Below, in pieces: positions 1 to 5,639 of a stretch of DNA of 5,995 nt. The position numbers and the translations under genes are program-made. The stretch spans positions 1-5,995 of the forward strand of contig SKTL01000478.1 of assembly GCA_007122555.1 (NCBI GenBank), in the 5' to 3' direction. Source of the DNA: Thermomicrobiaceae bacterium. Lineage in GTDB: Bacteria > Chloroflexota > Chloroflexia > Thermomicrobiales > Thermomicrobiaceae. Position 1 is the stretch's first letter. Every line of letters begins with the position of its first letter. Below the pieces are notes generated by a model. It was not told where the DNA came from, searched no databases, and saw only the letters and a program-made list of their open reading frames with translations.

Positions 1-915
1 CGGCTCTTCGATCTCCATCGCCGGAAGGGCTTCTCGGTGCTCTGGATCGGTTAGTGTTGCGCCGATGCGGGCGTCGGCGGAGCCCGCCAATGCAATGATG
101 TCTCCGGCTTCGGCGGTTTCCAGTGCGACCCGGCCGAGCCCGACGTGTTTCGCAACATACGAGACCTTCTCACGCGTTTCCGTGCCGTCCGGCGCGATGT
201 GAATAACCGTATCTCCGGCTGAAACACGTCCCCGGCGAACCCGGCCGATGACGATACGGCCACGATGCGCGTCGTAGTCTATCGATGCGATCAGCATCTG
301 AAATGGGCCATCGACATCACCCGATGGCGGGGGAACGTGATCGACAATCGTATCCAGGAGCGGCAGCAGGTTATCCTGCAACGCATCCGGCGAATACCCG
401 GACTTGCCATCCTTGGCTATTGCATACAGCACCGGGAAGTCCAGCTGATCGGTATCGGTGGCGAGTTCCAGAAACAGATCCTGGACCATCGAGACAACTT
501 CTTCAGGGCGCGACGCCGGACGATCGATCTTGTTGACAACCACGACCGGCCGGAGTCCAAGCGCCAGCGCCTGCGCGAGCACGCTACGGGTCTGCGGCAT
601 CGGCCCTTCGACCGAATCGACCACCAGCAGACAGCCGTCGGCCATGTTCAGCACGCGCTCGACTTCCCCACCAAAATCGACGTGGCCCGGCGTATCAACG
701 ATATTTATGTCAATATCCCCGTACCGGATCGAGGCGTTCTTCGACAGGATCGTGATCCCGCGCTCGCGTTCAAGATCGTTGGCGTCCAGAATCAGCTCAC
801 CGGCGGAATCCGGGTCCCGGAAAACATTCGACTGCTTGAGCATTCCGTCGACGAGCGACGTCTTGCCGTGATCAACGTGAGCGATAATTGCGATGTTGCG
901 TAATGATTTCTGCAC
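1..915 (-). CDS. typA: Translational GTPase TypA/BipA, N-terminal half (runs off the left edge)
   Basis: I read 305 codons from a GTG at 913-915 to the window edge, with the frame still open; the family is about 600 residues, so half is present. TypA/BipA is an EF-G-like GTPase that binds the 70S ribosome and supports ribosome assembly and stress or low-temperature growth. The G domain shows the P-loop AHVDHGKT (residues 12-19), switch I ERERGITI (49-56, Thr55), G3 DTPGHVDFGGEV (74-85) and G4 NKID (128-131). The order NDLERERGITILSKN is typical of TypA rather than EF-G or LepA. Domain II (beta-barrel) begins near residue 203 and shows YDAHRGRIVIGRVRRG (215-230). The G5 position reads YAIAKDG (164-170) where the family usually has YASA. 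The GTG start is favoured by GAGGAG nine bases upstream and by the P-loop lying at the usual distance from the N-terminus. It is transcribed away from the enzyme genes to its right. Confidence 0.97.
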   Translation of the reverse strand, partial: MQKSLRNIAIIAHVDHGKTSLVDGMLKQSNVFRDPDSAGELILDANDLERERGITILSKNASIRYGDIDINIVDTPGHVDFGGEVERVLNMADGCLLVVDSVEGPMPQTRSVLAQALALGLRPVVVVNKIDRPASRPEEVVSMVQDLFLELATDTDQLDFPVLYAIAKDGKSGYSPDALQDNLLPLLDTIVDHVPPPSGDVDGPFQMLIASIDYDAHRGRIVIGRVRRGRVSAGDTVIHIAPDGTETREKVSYVAKHVGLGRVALETAEAGDIIALAGSADARIGATLTDPEHREALPAMEIEEP

Positions 916-924
916 GATCCGGAA

Positions 925-930
925 CTCCTC
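925..930 (-). promoter_or_regulatory. Ribosome binding site for typA (supports the GTG start)
   Basis: Minus-strand GAGGAG lies nine bases before the GTG at 913-915. No in-frame ATG lies between this site and the P-loop, so it decides the GTG start. Confidence 0.75.
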
Positions 931-974
931 GAGAACTGACGGGGCATCTGCCTCCGCGCTGAGACCAACGTTCA

Positions 975-983
975 ATGATACCA
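975..983 (-). promoter_or_regulatory. Possible extended -10 promoter element for typA
   Basis: The minus strand reads TGGTATCAT, an extended -10 (TGn) joined to a hexamer with five of six matches to TATAAT. It lies about 60 bases upstream of the typA start codon, giving a leader of roughly 50 bases. No convincing -35 hexamer sits 17 bases upstream (ATACGC), which is tolerable only for an extended -10 promoter. This is a motif match and nothing more. Confidence 0.33.
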
Positions 984-1083
984 GCCATTCGGCGCTGGCG
1001 TATCAGGATGAACCCGTTCACCCGAAGAAGAGGGCGTCCCGGTATACTCGCCTTTTCGGCGCCACGAGGGTCGTGCGAGCCGT

Positions 1084-1334
1084 ATGAATCAGGTCGGAGC
1101 GAACCGAACGTTGTTGTTACGAGCGACACCGTCGGGCTCGGAACTTTTCGACGGGATCTGATTCCGCACTATCAGCAGTGGAACAACGACCTCGCCGCCA
1201 GTCGCACAATCGGGCTTGCCTGGCCGGCCACACTTGAACAGGAAGCCGACCGGTACGATACGTGCGTTCACGAGTCCCGTACTGGCGGGATTCCTGTACG
1301 ATGGGACGACCGGACGATCTTCTTGACAACATGA
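1084..1334 (+). pseudogene. Remnant of a GNAT-family N-acetyltransferase (N-terminal fragment, frameshifted)
   Basis: The frame ending at the TGA at 1332-1334 reads PNVVVTSDTVGLGTFRRD and then LIPHYQQWNNDLAASRTIGL, followed by TLEQEADRYD. This resembles the first strand and helix of RimJ/RimL-like GNAT acetyltransferases (VxLGPLRRDLIPLYQRWxND...). The protein then loses register: IPVRWDDRTI ends at a stop, while the +2 frame over 1294-1320 reads YDGTTGRSS, like the next family segment (IYDxxTGRPIGTT). The acetyl-CoA motif and the whole C-terminal half are absent before the next gene at 1377. An ATG at 1084 opens a different frame that stops at 1159-1161, so the true start may also be frameshifted. 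I infer a dead gene with at least one indel and a 3' deletion. The family call rests on recalled sequence pattern. The rest of the 916-1376 spacer (984-1083) shows nothing I can name. Confidence 0.5.
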
Positions 1335-1351
1335 ACCGGATGCAATTCGAT
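1323..1351 (+). promoter_or_regulatory. Possible sigma70-type promoter for the three-enzyme cluster
   Basis: A perfect -35 hexamer TTGACA lies at 1323-1328. A 17-base spacer leads to TTCGAT (1346-1351), a poor -10 with three of six matches to TATAAT. Transcription would begin near 1358, just before the GGAG at 1364-1367. The position upstream of 1377 is sensible, but the weak -10 makes this tentative. Confidence 0.35.
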
Positions 1352-1376
1352 ACCCGTAACACTGGAGATCTGCGCC

Positions 1377-2252
1377 ATGACGGACACAATTGCGACAATC
1401 GGAATCGCCGGGCTCGGACGAATGGGCCATCCCATGGCCGGCCGGCTGGTCAGGGCTGGCTACGACGTCCTCGGGTTTGACGCCGCTGGGACCGCGGAGC
1501 GGCTCCCGGAAGGCGTCGTCGCGGCTGAATCGATACCAGACCTGGCTAGTCGGGCCGATGTTATCCTGCTCAGTGTGCCGTCAGGGGACAACTCTCTCGA
1601 CGTATGTCGCGAGATCGTTGGAGCAAGCGGGCGGCGAACCGGCGCAGTGGTTGATCTCTCCACGATTGGAATCGCCGCCGCCCGTGAATGCGCTGAGTTG
1701 CTTGTGGATCACGGGATCTCCTATGTCGATGCGCCTGTAAGCGGCGGCGTTGCGGGCGCGATTCACGGTACGCTGACGATGATGGTCGGCGCCCCAGAGT
1801 CGATGTTCGATCAGTTACAACCGGTGCTCGGAACACTGTCAAGCAAGTGTTTCCGGGTTGGCGACGACGCCGGTCATGGTCAGGCAATGAAACTGCTCAA
1901 CAATTACGCGTCGGCAGCCGCATTGGCGGCAACCTGCGAGGCCGCCGTCTTCGGCGAACGAATGGGACTGGACCTGGAAACCATTGTTGAGGTCGTTGGA
2001 GCCTCCACCGGGCGCAGCGCCGCGATCGAGGACAAGTTTCCGAGAAGCATCGTTCCGCGGACCTATGACTTCGGTTTCGCCGCCGCGCTGATGACCAAAG
2101 ATGTGAGGCTTTACCTGGAAAACGCATCCGCGGCAGGCGTTTCTCACGAGCTGGCCAGTGCGACAACAGACGTCTGGCAGCGATTTCTCGATTCACATCC
2201 GGACGCCGACTTCACCTACATCCACAAGTATTTCGAAGACGGTGGGAAATAG
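1377..2252 (+). CDS. NAD(P)-dependent beta-hydroxyacid dehydrogenase (3-hydroxyisobutyrate dehydrogenase / tartronate-semialdehyde reductase family)
   Basis: This 291-residue protein is the usual full length for the family, which oxidises or reduces short beta-hydroxy acids with NAD(P). The N-terminal Rossmann fold shows IAGLGRMGHPMAGRLVRAGY (10-29). Asp35 ends the second strand (GFDAAG), which points to NAD rather than NADP, though only as inference. SVPSG (66-70) and DLSTIG (93-98) line the cofactor site, DAPVSGG (118-124) is the substrate loop, and GHGQAMKLLNN (166-176) carries the catalytic Lys172. Lys241-Asp242 is the conserved C-terminal KD pair. All expected catalytic residues are present, so it should be active. 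The ATG at 1377 is preceded by GGAG nine bases upstream (1364-1367). The exact substrate cannot be read from sequence: 3-hydroxyisobutyrate, tartronate semialdehyde or 4-hydroxybutyrate are possibilities. It leads a same-strand group with a flavin monooxygenase and an enolase-superfamily protein. Confidence 0.92.
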   Translation: MTDTIATIGIAGLGRMGHPMAGRLVRAGYDVLGFDAAGTAERLPEGVVAAESIPDLASRADVILLSVPSGDNSLDVCREIVGASGRRTGAVVDLSTIGIAAARECAELLVDHGISYVDAPVSGGVAGAIHGTLTMMVGAPESMFDQLQPVLGTLSSKCFRVGDDAGHGQAMKLLNNYASAAALAATCEAAVFGERMGLDLETIVEVVGASTGRSAAIEDKFPRSIVPRTYDFGFAAALMTKDVRLYLENASAAGVSHELASATTDVWQRFLDSHPDADFTYIHKYFEDGGK

Positions 2253-2287
2253 TTGCGCGCCAGGAGCCCCGACTTCCTGGCATGCAA
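2253..2287 (+). terminator. Strong hairpin between two cluster genes (terminator-like, no T-run)
   Basis: Directly after the stop at 2252, arms TTGCGCGCCAGGA (2253-2265) and TCCTGGCATGCAA (2275-2287) pair over 13 positions with one C-A mismatch and one G-T wobble. The loop is nine bases. A second small hairpin, CTCG/CGAG (2289-2292 and 2297-2300), follows. No T tract is present, so classic intrinsic termination is unlikely. It may attenuate, set differential expression, or protect the upstream mRNA 3' end. Confidence 0.45.
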
Positions 2288-2326
2288 ACTCGTTCCCGAG
2301 CCACGTCGAACAAGCGAAACCAACGT

Positions 2327-2334
2327 AAAAGGAG
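2327..2334 (+). promoter_or_regulatory. Ribosome binding site deciding a TTG start
   Basis: AAAAGGAG ends six bases before the TTG at 2341. No in-frame ATG lies near the N-terminus, and the family's first strand begins right after this codon. The site therefore supports initiation at TTG. Confidence 0.75.
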
Positions 2335-2340
2335 CAACTC

Positions 2341-3378
2341 TTGAGCTTCGATCTTTCCGTTCTTGACCTATCGCCGATCGCACAGGGATCATCGGGTCCC
2401 CGCGCCTTGCAGAATACGCTCGATCTGGCGAAATTCGTCGACAACCTCGGTTTCCGCCGATACTGGCTGGCCGAGCACCACAACCTGCCGACCATCGCCA
2501 GCAGCACGCCGGAAGTCATGATCGCGATGGTCGCCTCGGTAACAGAGAACATGCGGGTCGGCGCCGGCGGGATCATGTTGCCGAACCACGCCCCGTTGAA
2601 AGTTGCCGAGACGTTCAAGGTGCTCCGGGCGCTCTTTCCGGATCGGATCGACCTCGGAATCGGCCGGGCGCCGGGCACCGATCCAACGACGGCCGCGGCA
2701 TTGCGTCGTTCGCATAACGCGATGCACGCCGAGGACTTCCCGCAGCAATTCGCGGAGCTCCTCGCCTTCGGCGGTCGCGGGTTCGATGACGATCATCCAT
2801 TCGCAAGCGTCAAGGCGATTCCGCAGGAAGTCGATTTGCCGCCGGTCTGGTTGCTCGGTTCCAGCGGCTACTCGGCTCAGGCATCCGGAGAGATGGGCTT
2901 CGGCTATTCCTTCGCATCTCATTTCAGCCCATCGGACCCGGCTCCACCAATGCTTGCCTACCGGGAGCACTTCCGCGCCTCCGATGACTTTCCGGAACCG
3001 CACGCGATGGCCGCGGCCGCAGTCATCTGCGGTGAAGACGATGAACACGCGGAGTACCTGGCGTCATCCGCCAAGCTCTCCTGGGTCCGGCTCCGGATGG
3101 GACAACCGACCCCGATCCCGCCTCCGGAGGAAGCGATCAATTATCAGTACAACGCGATGGAGCAGCGCGTCGCCGATGCGTTCCTCCAGATCCAGACGGT
3201 CGGCGGGCCGGAGACGGTGCGCCAGAAGCTGGAAGCGCTCGCCGAACGCACGAGAGCCGATGAAATCATGGTCACCAGCAACATCTTCGATCACGAGGAG
3301 CGGAAGCGGTCGTTCTCCCGAATCGCCGAGACCTTCGGGATTACGCAAGCGACTGCGGGCAGTTCGTCCACCGCTTGA
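2341..3378 (+). CDS. LLM-class (luciferase-like) flavin-dependent oxidoreductase, MsnO8/YhbW-like
   Basis: This 345-residue protein is a full-length bacterial-luciferase-like TIM barrel. Such enzymes use FMN or F420 supplied in reduced form and usually oxygenate or oxidise small organic molecules. Diagnostic segments are [11 protein letters not shown] (6-16), YWLAEHHN (41-48), [18 protein letters not shown] (73-90), [17 protein letters not shown] (99-115), [12 protein letters not shown] (169-180, phosphate-binding strand) and a late GGPETV (288-293). The pattern [11 protein letters not shown] with WLAEHHN is that of the MsnO8 branch, which includes E. coli YhbW; the substrate of that branch is generally unknown. 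It starts at TTG with a good ribosome binding site. The next gene begins 17 bases after its stop, so the two are almost certainly one transcript. A reductase partner is not encoded in the window. FMN versus F420 cannot be decided from sequence by eye. Confidence 0.93.
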   Translation: MSFDLSVLDLSPIAQGSSGPRALQNTLDLAKFVDNLGFRRYWLAEHHNLPTIASSTPEVMIAMVASVTENMRVGAGGIMLPNHAPLKVAETFKVLRALFPDRIDLGIGRAPGTDPTTAAALRRSHNAMHAEDFPQQFAELLAFGGRGFDDDHPFASVKAIPQEVDLPPVWLLGSSGYSAQASGEMGFGYSFASHFSPSDPAPPMLAYREHFRASDDFPEPHAMAAAAVICGEDDEHAEYLASSAKLSWVRLRMGQPTPIPPPEEAINYQYNAMEQRVADAFLQIQTVGGPETVRQKLEALAERTRADEIMVTSNIFDHEERKRSFSRIAETFGITQATAGSSSTA

Positions 3379-3380
3379 AC

Positions 3381-3386
3381 GGAAGG
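3381..3386 (+). promoter_or_regulatory. Ribosome binding site deciding the ATG at 3396
   Basis: GGAAGG lies nine bases before the ATG at 3396. An in-frame TTG at 3375 would overlap the previous gene's stop codon and has no Shine-Dalgarno at the right distance, so ATG 3396 is preferred. Confidence 0.65.
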
Positions 3387-3395
3387 TTCCGACCA

Positions 3396-4550
3396 ATGAA
3401 GATTGCCGGCGCCCGCACCAGGCTCTACGAGTTCGAGATGGACCGGCCGCTCGGTGACGCCAACCTGCCGGAAGGCGCCCGGATGGCGACAGGCATGCTC
3501 CTGTTCATCGACTCGGACGACGGGGTCTCAGGGATTGCGATCGGCGGCGGGGCGCCTGGAACGATTCAGCGACTCGTAAAGGATCTGCTCGTCGGCGAAG
3601 ACCCTCGCGGCGTCAAAGGGCTCTGGCAGAAGATGAACAACGCCGCGTTCAAAGGCGGCAATCGGGGCGAGATCGGCTCGGCGATCTCGACGATCGATAC
3701 CGCTCTCTGGGATCTCAAAGCCCGGATCAACGGCGAACCGCTCTGGAAGACGCTCGGAGCGTCCAGTCCGCAGGTTCGCGCCTATGCCAGCGGAATCGAC
3801 ATGGCGTTGACGGACGAAGAAATCACAACGTTCTACACGCGCATGGCGAAGCAGGGAATACAGGGAGGAAAACTCAAGATCGGGGTCGACCTGGAGTCGG
3901 ATGAACGCCGCCTGGGATTGATGCGCGACGCGCTGGCGAAATCCGGCAAACGGCCCGAGCTGATGATCGACTCAAACGAGTACTGGTCGCCGAAACAGGC
4001 GATCCGGCATATCAGCCATCTGGAACGATCATTCGACATTACCTGGGCCGAGGAACCGGCCCGTCGCTGGGACTATCGTGGGTTGCGTCAGGTCTCACGT
4101 GGTATTCGAGCAGCCGTCGCAACGGGGGAAAATCTGGATCTTCTGCCGGAGTTCACTCCCCTCCTCGTCCATGAAGCCGCCGACATCATCAATCTGGGAC
4201 AGGGATCCGGCGGCATCACCGGAATGTTGCAGATCGCCGATCTGGCGTACGGATTCGACCGGCCGGTCACGCTGATGAACTGCCCGGGCAACTTTATGGC
4301 GCCGGTCGCGGCCTGCCTGCCAAACCACATCGGGATGGAAGTCGTCGACGCCGGCCGAGCTGTCTGCTTCACGGTCGATAACCGCATCGAGAACGGCTGG
4401 ATCATCCTGGGGGACAGTCCGGGCAATGGCATAGCTGTCGATGAGCAGAAACTGGCTGCCTTGGAAGTTGAGCAATTCTCGCCCGGCGTGAAGGCCGGAT
4501 CGTGGGGTCGGCGCGCCGGAGCCGGAATGTACGAAACACCGACGCGTTAG
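3396..4550 (+). CDS. Mandelate racemase / muconate lactonizing enzyme family protein (enolase superfamily) with atypical catalytic residues
   Basis: The 384-residue protein has the enolase-superfamily plan: an N-terminal capping domain (about 1-125) with AISTIDTALWDLKAR (96-110), then a TIM barrel. Members abstract a proton alpha to a carboxylate using a bound magnesium ion, in dehydratase, racemase or lactonizing reactions on sugar or hydroxy acids. The three metal ligands are in place: Asp192 (LMIDSN), Glu219 (WAEEP) and Glu245 (ATGEN). The KxK motif is present as Lys159-Leu-Lys161. The usual barrel strand-7 His (as in VAPH) is missing: the segment reads PVTLMNCPGN (290-299). The partner Asp region reads INLGQGSGGIT (265-275) instead of the QPDxxxxGGIT type. 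This rules out a simple mandelate-racemase-type His-Asp dyad and leaves lysine-only chemistry or a specialised subgroup. It sits 17 bases after the flavin oxidoreductase and likely shares its transcript and pathway. The substrate is unknown. Confidence 0.9.
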   Translation: MKIAGARTRLYEFEMDRPLGDANLPEGARMATGMLLFIDSDDGVSGIAIGGGAPGTIQRLVKDLLVGEDPRGVKGLWQKMNNAAFKGGNRGEIGSAISTIDTALWDLKARINGEPLWKTLGASSPQVRAYASGIDMALTDEEITTFYTRMAKQGIQGGKLKIGVDLESDERRLGLMRDALAKSGKRPELMIDSNEYWSPKQAIRHISHLERSFDITWAEEPARRWDYRGLRQVSRGIRAAVATGENLDLLPEFTPLLVHEAADIINLGQGSGGITGMLQIADLAYGFDRPVTLMNCPGNFMAPVAACLPNHIGMEVVDAGRAVCFTVDNRIENGWIILGDSPGNGIAVDEQKLAALEVEQFSPGVKAGSWGRRAGAGMYETPTR

Positions 4551-4559
4551 GATGCTCTC

Positions 4560-5363
4560 CTACGCATCATCAACCGGCGTGATCTCAATCTGGTAGATCA
4601 CCGGCCAGAGCTTTCCGGTGACGAGCAGACGTTCATTCTCAGCATCCCAGGCGATGCCGTTCAGAACATCGACACGATAATCGCCGCGGTCCTCATCCTG
4701 CAGCAGCCCTGTCATGTCGATCCGCCGGGTCACCCATCCAGTGTACGGATCTATCACCACGATCAGATCATCCAGCCAGATGTTCGCCCAGATCTCGCCG
4801 TCGATATACTCCAGTTCATTCAGCATATCCACTGGGCCTTGGTCGTCGTAGACATCCACCCGGTCCAGCTCGACGAAACTCTCGAACTCCCGGAAGGAAA
4901 GCGTGTTCGAGCCGTCAGACATGATTAGCCGATCGCCGTCATTGGCGAGCCCCCAGCCTTCTCCGTCGTAGAAAAACTGAACGAGCGGTTCGAAGGTCTC
5001 CTGATCGTAGATAAAGCCCGTTCCGGCCTGCCAGGTTAGCTGATAGATCTGGCCATCGTGCACCGTCAATCCTTCGCCGAACAGGTTATCGTCAAGATCG
5101 CGAACCTGCAGCACCTCACCCGTTTCCAGTTCGACACGACGGATCGTCGATTCACCATGCAATCCGGTGCTCTCGTAGAGGTATCCGTCACGATACTCCA
5201 GCCCCTGGGTAAACGCGCGACGATCGTGAGGAAAACGGTCGACGATCTGGTAAGTGTAGTCAGCCGTTTCCGGAGATGGTGTTGGCGTGGTGGGCCGGGG
5301 GTGAGGGCGAGGTGGCGAACCTGGCCGTCCTCCCGCGGCACCGGGGGCGAGGCGTGGCCACAC
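4560..5363 (-). CDS. Glutaminyl-peptide cyclotransferase (plant/papaya-type), N-terminus replaced at a breakpoint
   Basis: The protein from about position 5270 down to the stop at 4560-4562 is a five-bladed propeller glutamine cyclotransferase, which converts N-terminal Gln to pyroglutamate, usually outside the cytoplasm. Motifs, numbered from the GTG at 5361-5363: FTQGLEY (51-57), YLYESTGLHG (61-70), LFGEGLTV (94-101; Glu97 matches the catalytic Glu I recall for papaya), YQLTW (107-111), EGWGL, MSDGS, LNELE, IWANIW, VLNGIAW and VTGKLWP near the end. Native-looking sequence stops at the linker TPTPSPETADY (28-36). Upstream of that the frame is only the antisense of the neighbouring acetyltransferase: Pro/Arg/Gly-rich, with no signal peptide or lipobox. 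The real start is therefore missing, and the GTG at 5363 is probably artificial despite a chance GAGGAGGA before it. The gene converges on the enzyme cluster with nine bases between stops. Confidence 0.88.
   Translation of the reverse strand: MWPRLAPGAAGGRPGSPPRPHPRPTTPTPSPETADYTYQIVDRFPHDRRAFTQGLEYRDGYLYESTGLHGESTIRRVELETGEVLQVRDLDDNLFGEGLTVHDGQIYQLTWQAGTGFIYDQETFEPLVQFFYDGEGWGLANDGDRLIMSDGSNTLSFREFESFVELDRVDVYDDQGPVDMLNELEYIDGEIWANIWLDDLIVVIDPYTGWVTRRIDMTGLLQDEDRGDYRVDVLNGIAWDAENERLLVTGKLWPVIYQIEITPVDDA
5265..5295. other. Breakpoint: two unrelated genes truncated at the same place
   Basis: To the left lies the cyclotransferase, whose family-like sequence ends in a Thr/Pro linker (residues 25-33, 5265-5291). 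To the right lies RimI-like sequence that begins in mid-domain at VLAWWAGGEGEV (from 5279). GC is 32/60 in 5221-5280 and 46/60 in 5281-5340, counted by hand. The two genes occupy the junction in opposite orientation and neither has its 5' end. This is either a misassembly between two genomes or a real deletion or inversion endpoint. Confidence 0.75.
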
Positions 5364-5629
5364 TCCTCCTCGACCACGTGCTCGAACGGGCCCGGCAGGA
5401 GAAGCTGGGGGCTCTCTTTCTCGAGGTTCGCACCTCGAACGCTCGAGCGCTGGAACTCTACCGGAGACGGGGGTTCGAGCAGGTCGGGGTGCGGCCGTCG
5501 TACTACCGGAACCCTACGGAGGATGCCCGTATCCTGCGGCTCGACCTGACGCTTCCCCAGGCGCCGGGGGAGGGGGCTGCCCGCCCAGCCGATTCGAGCC
5601 TGCGGGCCACCGGTGAGACTCAACTCTGA
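5276..5629 (+). CDS. rimI: RimI-like ribosomal-protein-S18-alanine N-acetyltransferase, N-terminally truncated at the breakpoint
   Basis: The frame encodes 117 residues from the first ATG after the breakpoint; RimI is about 150, so some 55-60 N-terminal residues are lost. RimI acetylates the N-terminal alanine of ribosomal protein S18 using acetyl-CoA. The acetyl-CoA loop is visible as LAVLPRHRGRGVATLLLD (16-33). The RimI signature follows: LFLEVRTSNARALELYRRRG (47-66), then GVRPSYYRNPTEDARILRLDL (71-91). Glu50 and Tyr62 align with the catalytic Glu103 and Tyr115 of Salmonella RimI. After the conserved end there is a low-complexity tail of about 26 residues (PQAPGEGAARPADSS and onward). No ribosome binding site precedes the ATG and the same frame is open upstream to 5213, so 5276 is a convenience start. 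hemB begins 10 bases after its stop, suggesting one operon. GC is high (42/60 in 5461-5520). Confidence 0.83.
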   Translation: MVLAWWAGGEGEVANLAVLPRHRGRGVATLLLDHVLERARQEKLGALFLEVRTSNARALELYRRRGFEQVGVRPSYYRNPTEDARILRLDLTLPQAPGEGAARPADSSLRATGETQL

Positions 5630-5639
5630 TGGGATCGAC

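Noticed and set aside
265..903. Long plus-strand frame (212 codons) opposite the GTPase
   Set aside because: It is the antisense of typA, whose G motifs are unmistakable on the minus strand. The predicted protein is Arg/Asp-rich with no recognisable domain.
1043..1048. TATACT resembling a plus-strand -10 box upstream of the acetyltransferase remnant
   Set aside because: No -35-like hexamer lies at 16-18 bases, and the only gene it could serve appears dead.
2389..3048. Minus-strand frame of 219 codons inside the flavin oxidoreductase
   Set aside because: It is antisense of a gene with clear LLM-family motifs, and shows no domain or upstream ribosome binding site of its own.
2603..3457. Plus-strand frame of 284 codons overlapping the flavin oxidoreductase
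   Set aside because: It is extremely Arg/Ser-rich, typical of an out-of-frame reading of GC-rich coding DNA, and it straddles two well-supported genes.
4551..4568. GATGC/GCATC inverted repeat between the convergent stops at 4550 and 4560
   Set aside because: A five-base stem with an eight-base loop and no T-run is too weak to call a bidirectional terminator.
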